A DNA stretch of 11,124 nt from Larix sibirica (lineage: Eukaryota; Streptophyta; Pinopsida; Pinales; Pinaceae): the NCBI GenBank assembly GCA_004151065.3, contig NWUY0300024459.1, positions 9,158-20,281 of the forward strand, given 5' to 3'. Each line of letters opens with the position of its first letter. The stretch's first letter is position 1. The notes under the pieces were generated by a model. The model had not been told where the DNA came from and did no database searches. It was given only the letters and a program-made list of their open reading frames with translations. Below, one piece after another: positions 1 through 7,830 of this stretch. Position numbers and translations under genes: made by a program.

Positions 1-392
1 CTACTGAGTGTAAGAGCGCATATTTTGACTACTACAAGTGAGTATTGTGCCCCCTTGGAGTCTCATCCCCTGATTTACAACTCCAATGACTCAATCATGT
101 GCCAATCCACCTCAATTGACTAGCCATTCATCCTCGGTGGCCTCTAGACCTTATTGGGATTTCCAATGCAAATTAAGCCTCCCACATGTGTGGATTTCAA
201 CTGCCTCTTTAGGATGACGAATTTCTCCTTTGGAGATGTATTATTTATGTACACATTTTACTGAATAATAGAGGTAATGGAAGTTTTTCCAATTGTTCTT
301 CATTCTCTTGTGTTGTAACACAGTTTTTCCTTCTCTATTTTTCCTGCTCAATTCTTTTGATCTCTGTTAGACTTAGTGTGAATTTTATCTTT
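1..392. repeat. Unassigned repeat-like sequence, possible LTR fragment
   Basis: No open reading frame of note is present on either strand. The plus strand has a stretch around 235-330 with AT-rich and pyrimidine-rich runs and a TGTTGTAACAC motif at about 311-321, which resembles the R/U5 part of plant LTRs. This is a resemblance only. I see no primer-binding site next to it and no second copy in the window. It may instead be the distal part of the LTR-like sequence to its right. An unresolved base at 393 sits at the junction. Confidence 0.2.
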
Positions 393-393
393 N

Positions 394-1557
394 TTGATGT
401 GGGAATATAGATATGTTCCTCAATCAAACATGCATGAGAATAGTCACAATGCATCATTCATCCTTTCCTGCTAACAAGATTTTCAACATATCATCACTCA
501 TAATCTTTAACCACTAATCACAATTATTCAACATTAACTATTCATCACATCAAGACTAATAAATAGAATCAAACACATATTCTTCACATGGTAGGAATTT
601 AGGAAAATAAAAAGAGACTACTACCTCCCAAGTAGAATCCAAACTAACTTAAAATCACCCAACCTCCCTAACCTACTTATGCTCACATCATATCCTTCCT
701 CTGCTAGAATATGTTGTGGTGTCAAATATACTGATCTAACCACATATACAACCCTCAAGAGGAAGCATCAACTATATCGATCTAACTTACCTAGCAGGAA
801 ATTGGCAGTCCCATCACATGTCTAGGGGAGTGTGTCCACCAAATCCCACCCAAAACTCCAGGTTTCAGAGATTACACGGTGGGAAATATCTACACCCCTC
901 CTAATAGAACTAGGGTCAACATCCTAACATCAAGTCCCAACCATATTGATCAATTGTTGTTCAAAGAGTTGTGCCATTGAATAACCACTATGGGAAAGTC
1001 ATGCATCATGTCATAACCACACTTACTCACAAATCATATTAGTGTTTAAAAATCATTTTTTTTGTCGTAAATACAACATATAGTACGAAACTATCTTCCC
1101 AATGTCTACTACATCCAAGTTACTTTCATACCAAGAATTTGATTATCCCATAGTTGATCCATTTGTATGTCAACTCAACACCACATATGTATCCCATATC
1201 TAAATGTATCTAGCTATTTCAAGTGATAAGTTTTTTTATGAAATGATATTAAAATAACCATGTATGTTCTTTTGCATCAAATTACATTTGCTCCATATTC
1301 AATGTATAAATTAAACTAATATCCAAGTACCACATTCCACACCCAATATGCATAATGAAATGAAATCACATGTTCCTCCTGATTAACAATGCAAAACAAT
1401 AAAATTTATTTCCTATACACACACATGCACATTTAAATGTTCTTATAACAACAATATTAATTAGTCTAGTTAATGCCAATAGATAAGAAGTAAATGAGAT
1501 GTTGAGGTAAGTCACATTAAATTTTGATTGTTTAATGATAAAATATGGGGCATTACA
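394..1557 (-). repeat. Putative LTR of a third retroelement (element C), minus strand
   Basis: Read on the minus strand this begins at 1557 with TGTAATGCCCC, a start shared in form by LTRs of several plant Ty3/Gypsy lineages (TG followed by a C-rich run). The sequence just before it (1632-1558) is integrase coding sequence of element A, so 1557 is a sharp boundary. A possible end is the minus-strand ...TTCCCACA at about 398, giving about 1.16 kb with TG...CA ends. However, no direct repeat matching GTTAT (1558-1562) is visible there, and no primer-binding site follows. The true end may lie further left or outside the window. No coding sequence was recognised inside it. Confidence 0.42.
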
Positions 1558-1632
1558 GTTATGTTAGGAATGTGTTTTCCTTATTGTGATCGGTCTAGGA
1601 GTGGAAGGTAGTCAATTTGTTTGGTTTGGCGT
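1558..1632 (-). pseudogene. Displaced integrase fragment of element A (distal piece)
   Basis: On the minus strand this 75-bp piece reads KLTTFH, then S, a stop, TDHNKE and NTFLT. It aligns with the conserved stretch of plant Gypsy integrases that follows the second catalytic Asp (T-K-L-T-x-S-T-[AS]-F-H-P-Q-T-D-G-Q-T-E). The upstream part of the same domain ends at 5524 with SMMNT. Removing element B and one copy of the target duplication puts both pieces in one register. PQ of the PQTDGQ motif reads as Ser plus a stop, and G-Q reads H-N, so it is decayed. It ends at 1558 against the putative LTR of element C. The short length limits certainty, but the position relative to the insertion is exactly as expected. 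Confidence 0.68.
1628..1632. repeat. Target-site duplication of element B, left copy (GGCGT)
   Basis: GGCGT directly abuts the LTR end TGATGTAGG at 1633. The matching copy at the other end of element B is GGTGT. The single difference is C against T at a CpG, as expected from deamination after insertion. Five bases is the usual duplication size for plant LTR elements. Confidence 0.6.
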
Positions 1633-2014
1633 TGATGTAGGAATATTCCACAACATGAGCATAATTCAACACAAATATGCAAAAGGAAATCTCTAACTGT
1701 CTTTCCATTGAGCAAGCATGGGCATATACAACCTTACATGAACCAAAGCAACTCAACAAGCTAAGAAATAAGATTTCAACAAGATCCTAGATACTACCAA
1801 CTAATTACAATTATAGGCCTAGTTAGATATAAGATCTCAACTAGCCCATGAGAATAGGAAACCATGTCAACAACTCCATGAGAATAGGAAAACAAAAGAC
1901 TTCGTCACACACAAGCCACCATAATGTGCACAAAATAAATAATAATATGAGACAAATATCACATATGAGACACGCCTATGATATTCTAAAATTCTCTAAC
2001 ACTAAGAGTCCCCA
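1633..2014 (-). repeat. 3' LTR of element B
   Basis: This aligns along its whole length with 5131-5520. Shared blocks include CACAACATGAG, AAAGGAAAT, CTTTCCATT, ACTCAACAA, CAACAAGATCCTA, GATCTCAACTAGCC, ACCATAATGTGCACA and AATAATAATATGAG. By-eye identity is about 80% with small indels. The plus-strand left end TGATGTAGGAA corresponds to TGATTTGGGAA in the other copy. The right end lies at about CCCCA (2010-2014), next to a purine-rich minus-strand run at 2031-2011 that could be the polypurine tract. The short open frame inside it (1848-2030, plus strand) is not a gene. Confidence 0.82.
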
Positions 2015-2031
2015 TCTTTTGTCCCAATAGT
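2011..2031 (-). other. Possible polypurine tract of element B
   Basis: The minus strand reads ATTGGGACAAAAGATGGGG directly before the LTR body. It is purine-rich and sits where the plus-strand primer of an LTR element is expected. The exact boundary with the LTR start is unclear, and the run contains a few pyrimidines, so the call is tentative. Confidence 0.35.
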
Positions 2032-2550
2032 AGAAGCATTGGCCTTCAGTACTTTCAAAGAGAAGCTAAGGGTTGTTCCATTTGGTGCTAAGAAATCCAA
2101 TGAGTTTGATTTACAATGAGAGGAAGTTGATATTTTGAAATAATATTTGACTCATGATATGTTTTGATGACATTGTGGATTCTCAACTAACAAAAAACAT
2201 TGTGAAATTGAAGGGAAGATTTAGGTTATGAATGATGTCGAACTAGGTTCTGAACCACTGAGAAGAGGCTACCAAATCTAAACATCCAAGCAAAGAGACA
2301 ACTTTGTAACAGGTGAGAAACTTTGAATTTTCTAGAATGCTCTCTTGAGGTGGTGTCTCGAGGAAATTGAGGCCAGTGAGAAATAAAATGAAATGTTGAA
2401 GTAGAAGGTGGACAAGAGACCTCTAAAACTATTGAATGAACTTGAAACTACAAATCTTGAACAAATTGATGTTGTGGATCCCACCACACAAAAGTTAAGG
2501 AATTCTTTATAGGATTAACTTGTTGTGGTAGTTCAAGTGTACTAGCTGAA
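2032..2550. other. Internal non-coding remainder of element B
   Basis: This stretch lies between the protease and the 3' LTR of element B. On the minus strand, where the polymerase domains of a full Gypsy element would follow, I find none of the expected motifs: no Y-x-D-D box, no RNase H motif and no integrase D-D-E signature. All frames are broken by stops. It may be the fused edges of a deletion or a 3' untranslated spacer. Confidence 0.4.
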
Positions 2551-2860
2551 ATAAGATACTTGGTGTTATCTTTATGTAGTAGATAAGTGTTTTTTTAATG
2601 CATCATATTGGGATTTTTTATCTTATTAATAAGGTTGGCCAAGCAATAGACCAAAGATTCCATATTGATCTCATCACAACTAATTGTATCCACATATATA
2701 GGAACAAAGACAATTTGTGTGCATGATTCATGAAGAGGAACCATGATCCCTCTATCCAAGTTCATAAGGATGAGGATGACAGTTTATTAGCAAGCACAAT
2801 TTATTGACAATGGACTTGACAATCAAGTTTTCTTGTGAGCCATTGCCAAAGATATAAGTA
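2550..2860 (-). pseudogene. Aspartic protease remnant of element B
   Basis: On the minus strand, 2847 downwards reads GNGSQENLIVKSIVNKLCL, followed by a C-HPHPYELG block, then SCDEINMES and a downstream block ending DNTKYLIS. This matches Gypsy retropepsins of the type with D-S-G-S-Q-E-N-L-I at the active site, H-P-H-P-Y-x-L-G-W after it, and C-D-V further on. The active-site Asp-Ser has become Gly-Asn (GGC AAT at 2847-2842), consistent with a GAC to GGC and an AGT to AAT change, so it could not cut. In-frame stops and at least one frameshift are also present. It follows the gag zinc knuckle on the same strand in the normal gag-protease order. Confidence 0.68.
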
Positions 2861-2929
2861 GTGGATAAATCATGGGAGAGATGTGCATGTGTGATGAACA
2901 TCTTGGGCTTTCAGGGGGTGGAGTGGCTA

Positions 2930-3450
2930 TAACAAGGTGATTTTATTGAGTCAACTTAACTCTTCATAAATCTTGTCCTCATTAGAGACCTCACTGGGAG
3001 CATCATAATCTTCCTTATTAGAAGGTTGTACAATAAAAGTTTTCTTCTTTAATTTGAAACAATTAGGCGTAGCATGGCATTATTCCTTACCATACTAACA
3101 AAACTTAGCAGAAGATTAATGAAAAGAAGAAGAAGAAGAATATTGAGAGAAATATGATGACCCTATAGTAACAGGAGGTGTAGGATTTGATGTTGTTGAT
3201 TTGGAAACAATAGAGGTGGAAAAACATTGTTGAATCCTATGCCAATCTAAAGAAAAATATTTATCCAATTATGCTTGATCATACGTAGCATCAATGGTGG
3301 TGATTGGCATGTACTTCAATTCTCAGTATAAATGTTCTTACAAGACACTTTTGAATTTTGATGACAAGTTTTTCAACTGAATACATGATGTTGAGAGAAT
3401 TCCTAGTCAATTGAATTAGTGGATGTATTCTTTAAATGGCATGTTGAATT
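2930..3450 (-). pseudogene. Gag C-terminal part with zinc knuckle, element B
   Basis: One minus-strand frame can be followed for about 500 bp through stops. It contains ELKYMPITTIDATYDQA, LDKYFSLDWHRIQQ, a Ser/Thr/Pro-rich linker with five Ser codons from a (GAA)5 run at 3126-3140, and then the knuckle at 3100-3059. The knuckle reads C-stop-Y-G-K-E-stop-C-H-A-T-P-N-C. Cysteine 1, histidine 9 and cysteine 14 of the C-x2-C-x4-H-x4-C pattern are in place, and the second cysteine is Gly (GGT). A basic stretch (FKLKKKT) follows, as is usual in nucleocapsid domains. Most stops fit CAA, CAG, CGA or TGG codons changed by C-to-T or G-to-A mutation. Confidence 0.62.
3126..3140. repeat. (GAA)5 microsatellite
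   Basis: Five GAA units lie within the gag linker of element B. On the minus strand they read as a Ser run (TTC is read in the shifted frame as TCT), so the repeat is part of the decayed gag rather than a separate insertion. Confidence 0.7.
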
Positions 3451-5110
3451 CTTAATCTACATGTCCTATTTAGCTAGAAGGATAGAAGGTGAGATTGACA
3501 GAACCACAAGCCCAATCCAAGTGGTGGTTGGGCTTTGATTCATTGCATGTTCTACAACTAAGAGCTTGGTAATCTTTGTGAGATTCAACTTGGAAAACAA
3601 AACTTTGTCGTCACCGAGGATCAAATTGTAATCAAACCAAATGTCCATGTGAGAATGTAGCTATCAAGCACTTCAAGATTGTGGGACACATCATAAATGG
3701 GCACCTTGCATTTTTCGTCGCAAGGAGACAACTTGCAGTTGAAGATATTGTAAATATTTTCGACTAATAAGGTTGTGATATTGGAAAGTTCCACTCTCCA
3801 TTCAACCAAAATCATCGTTGCCATGGATCATGTGATCATCATTAATGCTAGGACAAAAATGGGAAGCAATACAATATTTACAAACTTGATTTTATTTGAA
3901 AAGTTTTGAAATGCAAAAAACAACCTTCTCTTCACAAGTAACAAGCCCTTTATAAATATGTCAAAAGCCACTGTATTTTAATCTCCTCACTTACTAAGCT
4001 TTTAAAAAGACATAGATTCAAAATGAAATGATAATGTTCAAAGAGATAGTCTATATGCTCTCTCCTTTTATTAGAGCTTCAAATATGAAAAGAGATATTG
4101 GTTTAAAAAAACTTTTGTCCTTTACCTTCATGTGATAACTTCGCACCAACTTTCAAATACCTTACCCAAAAAAGAAGCAAACTTAAAGAACCGATTTGCT
4201 AGTTCGAATGCACATTTCACTTATTATTAGTCAGCGAATCGACAACCTCTAGGTATAGAGTGAACACTACGTGAAATGTAAAGGCTAAAATCCTGCATTT
4301 CGAGAAAGGACGTTGAAACACTTGAAGCCAATGTTCGCTTTGTTAATTGACAAGGAGATCGACCATTGAGGAACGCCTCACCCATACTCGATAATTGTTG
4401 CAAAAAATGGAGTCATAATTTCGCAATAGTTAAGGGGATAGAATTGATGGCAAACTAAAGGAAATGACAAGAGCTTTGGAAATTTGATCAATACAAAAAT
4501 CATGTATCAAACTTTGATTCGGGGATTTTAATTCCCTCACACCAAATTTTGCAGCAATTTAATGTTTCAAGGAAATTTGAGTTGCTTGTTAATGAGAGAA
4601 GATACATAGTGTGGCCTTTTTTAATAAATATGCCATAGTTGAAGTCCAAAGAGATCAACAAGTGATTCAAGGTGGTTGACGTTAGGATCCACATGTCAAA
4701 ATTTGTATCTCACTAGGTGATCAAGTCATACAAACTTTGATAGGAGAAGCGGTAAGGCATTGCCTAATCTTAAATCTTGTAACTGTGATCTATAAGAATT
4801 TGAGTAGTATGTTATTTGTACACACTAGATCATGAGCCAAGGCCAACACAAATCTGGCAACCAGGTTAGCATGAGCTAGAAAATAAAGCCATCAATCTAG
4901 AATGCAGTCTCTTTGACTAGTGGTGATCTCTCACATAAATTATCGATAAACTCCTCGTCAACTTCATTGTCCCCACACAATCGCAATGGAGAGACTATAT
5001 TTAGAATTCGCAATGATGAGTAGTTGAACGCAAAAAAAACCCAAGTAAAATATAAAGAAACCTAAATCCTATACAATATTGGAAAGAGCATCCAAACCCA
5101 TATTGTATCA
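3450..5110 (-). other. Gag N-terminal half and 5' leader of element B, mostly unrecognisable
   Basis: By position this holds the leader and the start of gag. On the minus strand, 3824-3466 keeps two overlapping open stretches of about 60 codons (one with the segment DIWFDYNLILGDDKVLF), and 4694-4500 has another of 64 codons. None matches a family I know, and no start codon can be chosen with reason. I treat them as gag debris. CpG density is raised between about 4141 and 4440 and again near 4940-5030 compared with the rest of the element. Confidence 0.35.
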
Positions 5111-5114
5111 TAAA

Positions 5115-5129
5115 CTTTCTCTAATACCA
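5115..5129 (-). other. Primer-binding site of element B (initiator-Met tRNA type)
   Basis: On the minus strand, one base after the LTR end at 5131, the sequence reads TGGTATTAGAGAAAG. The usual plant primer-binding site complementary to the 3' end of initiator methionine tRNA is TGGTATCAGAGC. The match is 10 of 12, the first difference being C to T. It fixes the orientation of the element and the inner edge of its 5' LTR. Confidence 0.78.
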
Positions 5130-5130
5130 A

Positions 5131-5523
5131 TGATTTGGGAAGATCCCACAACATGAGTAGAGTTAAACACAAATGTGCGAAAGGAAATATCGAATTATCT
5201 TTCCATTAAGAATACATACGTTATATAGCCTTACATAAAGAAAACCAACTCAACAAACTAAGAGATAAGAAATCAACAAGATCCTAAAGACTAGCAACTA
5301 ATTACTTTAATTACTTTAATAGGTCTAGTTAGAGATAGGATCTCAACTAGCCTATGAGAATGGGAAACTATCTTAGCCACCGCATAGTAATAGGAAACCA
5401 AAAGGCTTTGTCACACACAACCCACCATAATGTGCACATAATGAATAATAATATGAGTCAAATATACCATATGAGACAAACCTTTCATATGCTAAAAATC
5501 TCTATCACTAAGAATTCCTATTG
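5131..5523 (-). repeat. 5' LTR of element B
   Basis: This is the partner of 1633-2014. Its minus-strand end is ...TTCCCAAATCA, directly followed by the primer-binding site. The outer end reads CAATAGGAATTC on the minus strand. The expected TG start is not evident, so either it has mutated or the LTR proper starts at 5520 (TAGGAATTC against TGGGGACTC in the other LTR). A small duplication (ATTACTTTA repeated at about 5302-5320) is present here but not in the 3' LTR. The 85-codon open frame at 5354-5611 crosses the LTR edge into antisense integrase and is not a gene. Confidence 0.8.
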
Positions 5524-5528
5524 GGTGT
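5524..5528. repeat. Target-site duplication of element B, right copy (GGTGT)
   Basis: This pairs with GGCGT at 1628-1632 with one C/T difference. In the minus-strand integrase frame it lies in the AAC ACC (Asn-Thr) codons. The same codons are repeated, with the change, at the other end of the element. Confidence 0.58.
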
Positions 5529-5775
5529 TCATCATGGAAAAAACATTGGACCAAAAGACATTCAATAACTTTTATCCCTATGAAAATAATGTCTTTGGCA
5601 TCCTAAAATGAACCCAAACATGCTTGAAGAATAACTTAGTAAGGGCTTCTGTTATGGCACTATTTTTTAAGGGTGCCAAATTTCCATCTTAGAGAATAAA
5701 TCTACAACCATAAAAACACAATTGTGACCATATTTGATTGAGAATGACCTCAACATAAAATCCATGGAAACTAAC
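5524..5775 (-). pseudogene. Integrase catalytic core remnant, element A (proximal piece)
   Basis: On the minus strand, VSMDFM (5771-5754) carries the first catalytic Asp. Next come HNCVFMVVDLFSKMEIW (about 5725-5675), a KLFFKHVWVHF-like block (about 5640-5610), HRDKS (5582-5568, for the usual S-D-R-D-S) and FWSNVFSMMNT running to 5525. These follow plant Gypsy integrases in order and spacing. The Asp before Arg in D-R-D is His here, which should abolish activity. At least two frameshifts and several stops are present. The domain is cut after MMNT by element B. Confidence 0.82.
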
Positions 5776-6050
5776 TACTAAGGTTTATATGGAGTGGGTA
5801 TATGAGCGTATAGTATGTGCTTATTGATTGAAAGTTTAGTGATGTTGTGTGCAATGCACAATTTGATATGACACATAAGTCCAACATGGAGGTAAAACTT
5901 GAATCTAGTTTAAATTCAACCAGTGTCAAGTATGTTGTAACAAAGTTAGGATCATTTTCATATTGTTGGGCCACTATGAAGTCTTTTGTTTGGAAGAATT
6001 GAGCATTGTGGTCAATGCTACAACTGGAGATATTTTGATGATGTGTACAA
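5776..6050 (-). pseudogene. RNase H to integrase linker of element A, zinc domain missing
   Basis: The minus-strand open stretch 6070-5771 contains YENDPNFVTTYLTL, matching the Y-x-x-D-P-x-F-x-T-T-Y segment found between RNase H and integrase in this type of Gypsy element. A GLMCHIKLCIA-like block follows (for the usual G-L-L-C-H-L-G-H-L-C-V-P). The sequence then reaches the pre-core segment YAHIPTPYKP almost at once. The roughly 60-residue H-H-C-C zinc-binding domain expected in between is not visible, which suggests an internal deletion near 5805-5850. Confidence 0.6.
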
Positions 6051-6430
6051 CTGGATTGATGCTTTCCCACTTATACTTGATGTTTAGTTGGAACTGTTCA
6101 ATGTATGTGGACCATTTATGATGGAAATCATTCTACATAAAATATAGAGGCTTATGGTTGGAGTGGATGACATTTTCCTTTCCCAAAATATGATATTTCC
6201 ACTACCTACATGTATGGACGACGGAGTAGATATCATTTAGGTGGGGTATATCTTCACCATGTTAGAGAGTGTCTCATGCCAAAGGCCATAAGAGGTCCAT
6301 GTTGTGTGAGGACTACATTAATGACATAATCTAAGGCATATGTCTCAATTTCAAATTTTGTTGCAAGTATGGTAGAATCGAGACTATCATTTTAATAAGG
6401 TAACACTTCAGCTCCACGAATTCTTTCTAC
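6050..6430 (-). pseudogene. RNase H remnant, element A
   Basis: The minus strand holds FEIETYALDYVINVVLTQHG (about 6355-6295), which corresponds to the start of Gypsy RNase H (F-x-[IV]-x-[TC]-D-A-S-D-x-A-[IV]-G-x-V-L-x-Q). Next come YSVVHTCR-stop-WKYHILGK (about 6225-6165), then NVIHSNHKPLYF (for the usual V-x-T-D-H-K-P-L) and KWSTYIEQFQLNIKYK (about 6110-6060). The first catalytic Asp position reads Tyr, and the T-D-H-K motif reads S-N-H-K. A frame change lies between the first two blocks. The identification rests on four collinear motifs. Confidence 0.8.
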
Positions 6431-6489
6431 CATGCCTTCACCCAAAAAAACCTAGTGTTGGCTCCACCCTTAGTCTCCTCGCTCAGGGC

Positions 6490-7275
6490 CTAAGAAATAT
6501 GAGATAAACGCAACATGATCACATGGTAAAAGTTGGCAAGGACCAATAATTTGTGAATATCTATTAATGTCTTCGGGGCTAACCAAACATATATGAAGTG
6601 GATCCTAGCTATATCCACATGAAAACCATTCTCATCCATGATGTACCCTAGTATTGAATTCTCTACATGTAAAATGGGCTCTTCTCTAGGTTGATTAATA
6701 GATTGTGTTTCCATAGGGTGCTCAACACTTACTAAATGTCCTTGAGTTGCTCTTCCTAAGGTTTGTTAAAGATGAGGATATCACAAAGGCATATGATCAC
6801 AAAAAAATAGTGAATTGTCATGGAATATCATCCATCATCCCCGTGAACATCATTCGCATGTTAGTCAAGACTAAGGGCATGACCAACCACTAGAGGGAAC
6901 CTTCCTTGGTCCCAAAGGTTGTCTTCCACATATATGTTGGCTCAATTGGACCTCGTGATATCCTATCCTAAAATCAACCTTACTAAAAATGTAGTGCCTT
7001 TGAGTTCATCGAATAGATCATCAATCTTGTGAATGGGTAACTAGCTCTTAATTGTGATTTTGTTCGAGGCTCTATAGTAAATTCATAGTTGGCATGTCTC
7101 ATTTTTATTTTGGACCAACACAATAAGGCTCCTATAGGGTGAGGAGCTTGGTTGAATGTGGCCTTTCTATATAAACTCTTGAATTTGGCATTTGATCTTT
7201 GTGTTCTCTAGAAGAAAGCATCTTTATACAAGGCCACTGGGAAGAGGGACCCCAATGTTAAATCAATTGTATGAT
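6490..7275 (-). pseudogene. Reverse transcriptase remnant, element A
   Basis: Collinear minus-strand motifs run from 7275 to 6490. They are VNHTIDLTLGS, then KGHIQPSSSP, LVQNKNETCQ, NKITIKS-stop-LPIHKIDDLFDEL, KVDFRIGYHE (about 6985-6955), WKTTFGTKEGS with WLVMPLVLTN, VIICLCDILIFNK (6800-6762), EEQLKDI, LSTLWKHNLLINLEK, and the open segment GYIMDENGFHVDIARIHF followed by WLAPKTLIDIHKLLVLANFY. They match the fingers, palm and thumb of plant Gypsy reverse transcriptase. The Y-x-D-D catalytic box has become C-L-C-D (6791-6780). At least three frameshifts (one near 6990, in a T run) and several stops occur. The 74-codon open frame at 6714-6490 is the best-preserved stretch. Confidence 0.88.
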
Positions 7276-7424
7276 TTACCTGATAGTTGAGAGTCACTAC
7301 TAAAGGTGAGGTGGATATGTCTTTGTATTATTCCACCAACTAATTTTGTCATCTCTATTGTGTATAGGAAACCCTTACAAATATTTTTGTAGTCATGATG
7401 ATTTTCATTACTTTGTTTGGTTGT

Positions 7425-7469
7425 ACCATGAGGAGAAAAAAATATTTACAACCATGAGGAGAAAAATAT
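7425..7469. repeat. Short tandem duplication, 26-bp unit
   Basis: ACCATGAGGAGAAAAAAATATTTACA (7425-7450) is followed directly by ACCATGAGGAGAAAAATAT (7451-7469). It lies in the decayed segment between protease and reverse transcriptase of element A and looks like a local slippage duplication. Confidence 0.7.
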
Positions 7470-7489
7470 CATACTCTGAGGGATTGTCT

Positions 7490-7830
7490 TCCCACAATGC
7501 TTATATACGATTAGATTGACTATGGCAGTTAGGGATACCTTCAATATCCTATATAACTCATCTATTAATGTGACAATTACTCTAGAGGCATAAACTAGTA
7601 AATTATGTGACACTTTCGCATATATGGTTGTCCTAAAAGAACATCACAAACNCTTAATTGAATTATTGCTTTTTTTTGGTAAATAAGCTAGAATCCAATC
7701 CAAGATTGAAAGTTGTTGAAGGTCGATTTATACATTGATGCCACACAATTGCACTTTATAGTTTTTAGTTAACAAAGTTAACTTTTCTATAACTCCATTT
7801 CAACGTATTACCATTCCATGTGCATTGTTC
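7490..7830 (-). pseudogene. Protease remnant, element A
   Basis: On the minus strand, CDVLLGQPYM (7648-7619) matches the conserved C-D-[VM]-[LV]-L-G-x-P-[YF] end of Gypsy retropepsins. Upstream, about 7830-7730, HGMVIR and KLTLLTKNYKVQLCGINV fit the middle of such a domain. Downstream, VTLIDELYRI and a CGKTIPQ-like block fit the linker to reverse transcriptase. The Asp-Ser/Thr-Gly active site was not found. The stretch between the two halves (7653-7720) carries an A-rich repeat copy that breaks the domain. The unresolved base 7652 lies beside it. Confidence 0.55.

Larger units (their letters stand above)
1633..5523 (-). mobile_element. Element B: degenerate Gypsy-like LTR retrotransposon with gag and protease only
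   Basis: This is a 3.9-kb element on the minus strand with two LTRs in direct orientation (5131-5523 and 1633-2014), a primer-binding site just inside the upstream LTR, a gag zinc knuckle (3059-3100) and an aspartic protease (about 2850-2550). Only about 540 bp lie between the protease and the 3' LTR, and I recognise no reverse transcriptase, RNase H or integrase there. It is therefore either internally deleted or a non-autonomous type. It sits inside the integrase of element A, flanked by GGCGT and GGTGT. The many stops show it is dead. The outer boundary near 5520-5523 is uncertain by about 3 bp because the first bases of the two LTRs do not align cleanly. Confidence 0.82.

Noticed and set aside
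1848-2030. 60-codon plus-strand open frame
   Set aside because: It lies inside the 3' LTR of element B, and its counterpart in the other LTR differs by substitutions and indels with no sign of coding constraint.
2032-2550. Reverse transcriptase or integrase remnant between protease and 3' LTR of element B
   Set aside because: I read all three minus-strand frames and found no collinear motif of either domain. A sensitive profile search could still overturn this.
4210-4285. Inverted repeat CACATTTCAC ... GTGAAATGT in the leader of element B
   Set aside because: Arms are only about nine bases with roughly 50 bases between them, which is common by chance in AT-rich DNA.
5354-5611. 85-codon plus-strand open frame
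   Set aside because: It starts in the 5' LTR of element B and runs antisense through integrase of element A, so it spans an insertion junction.
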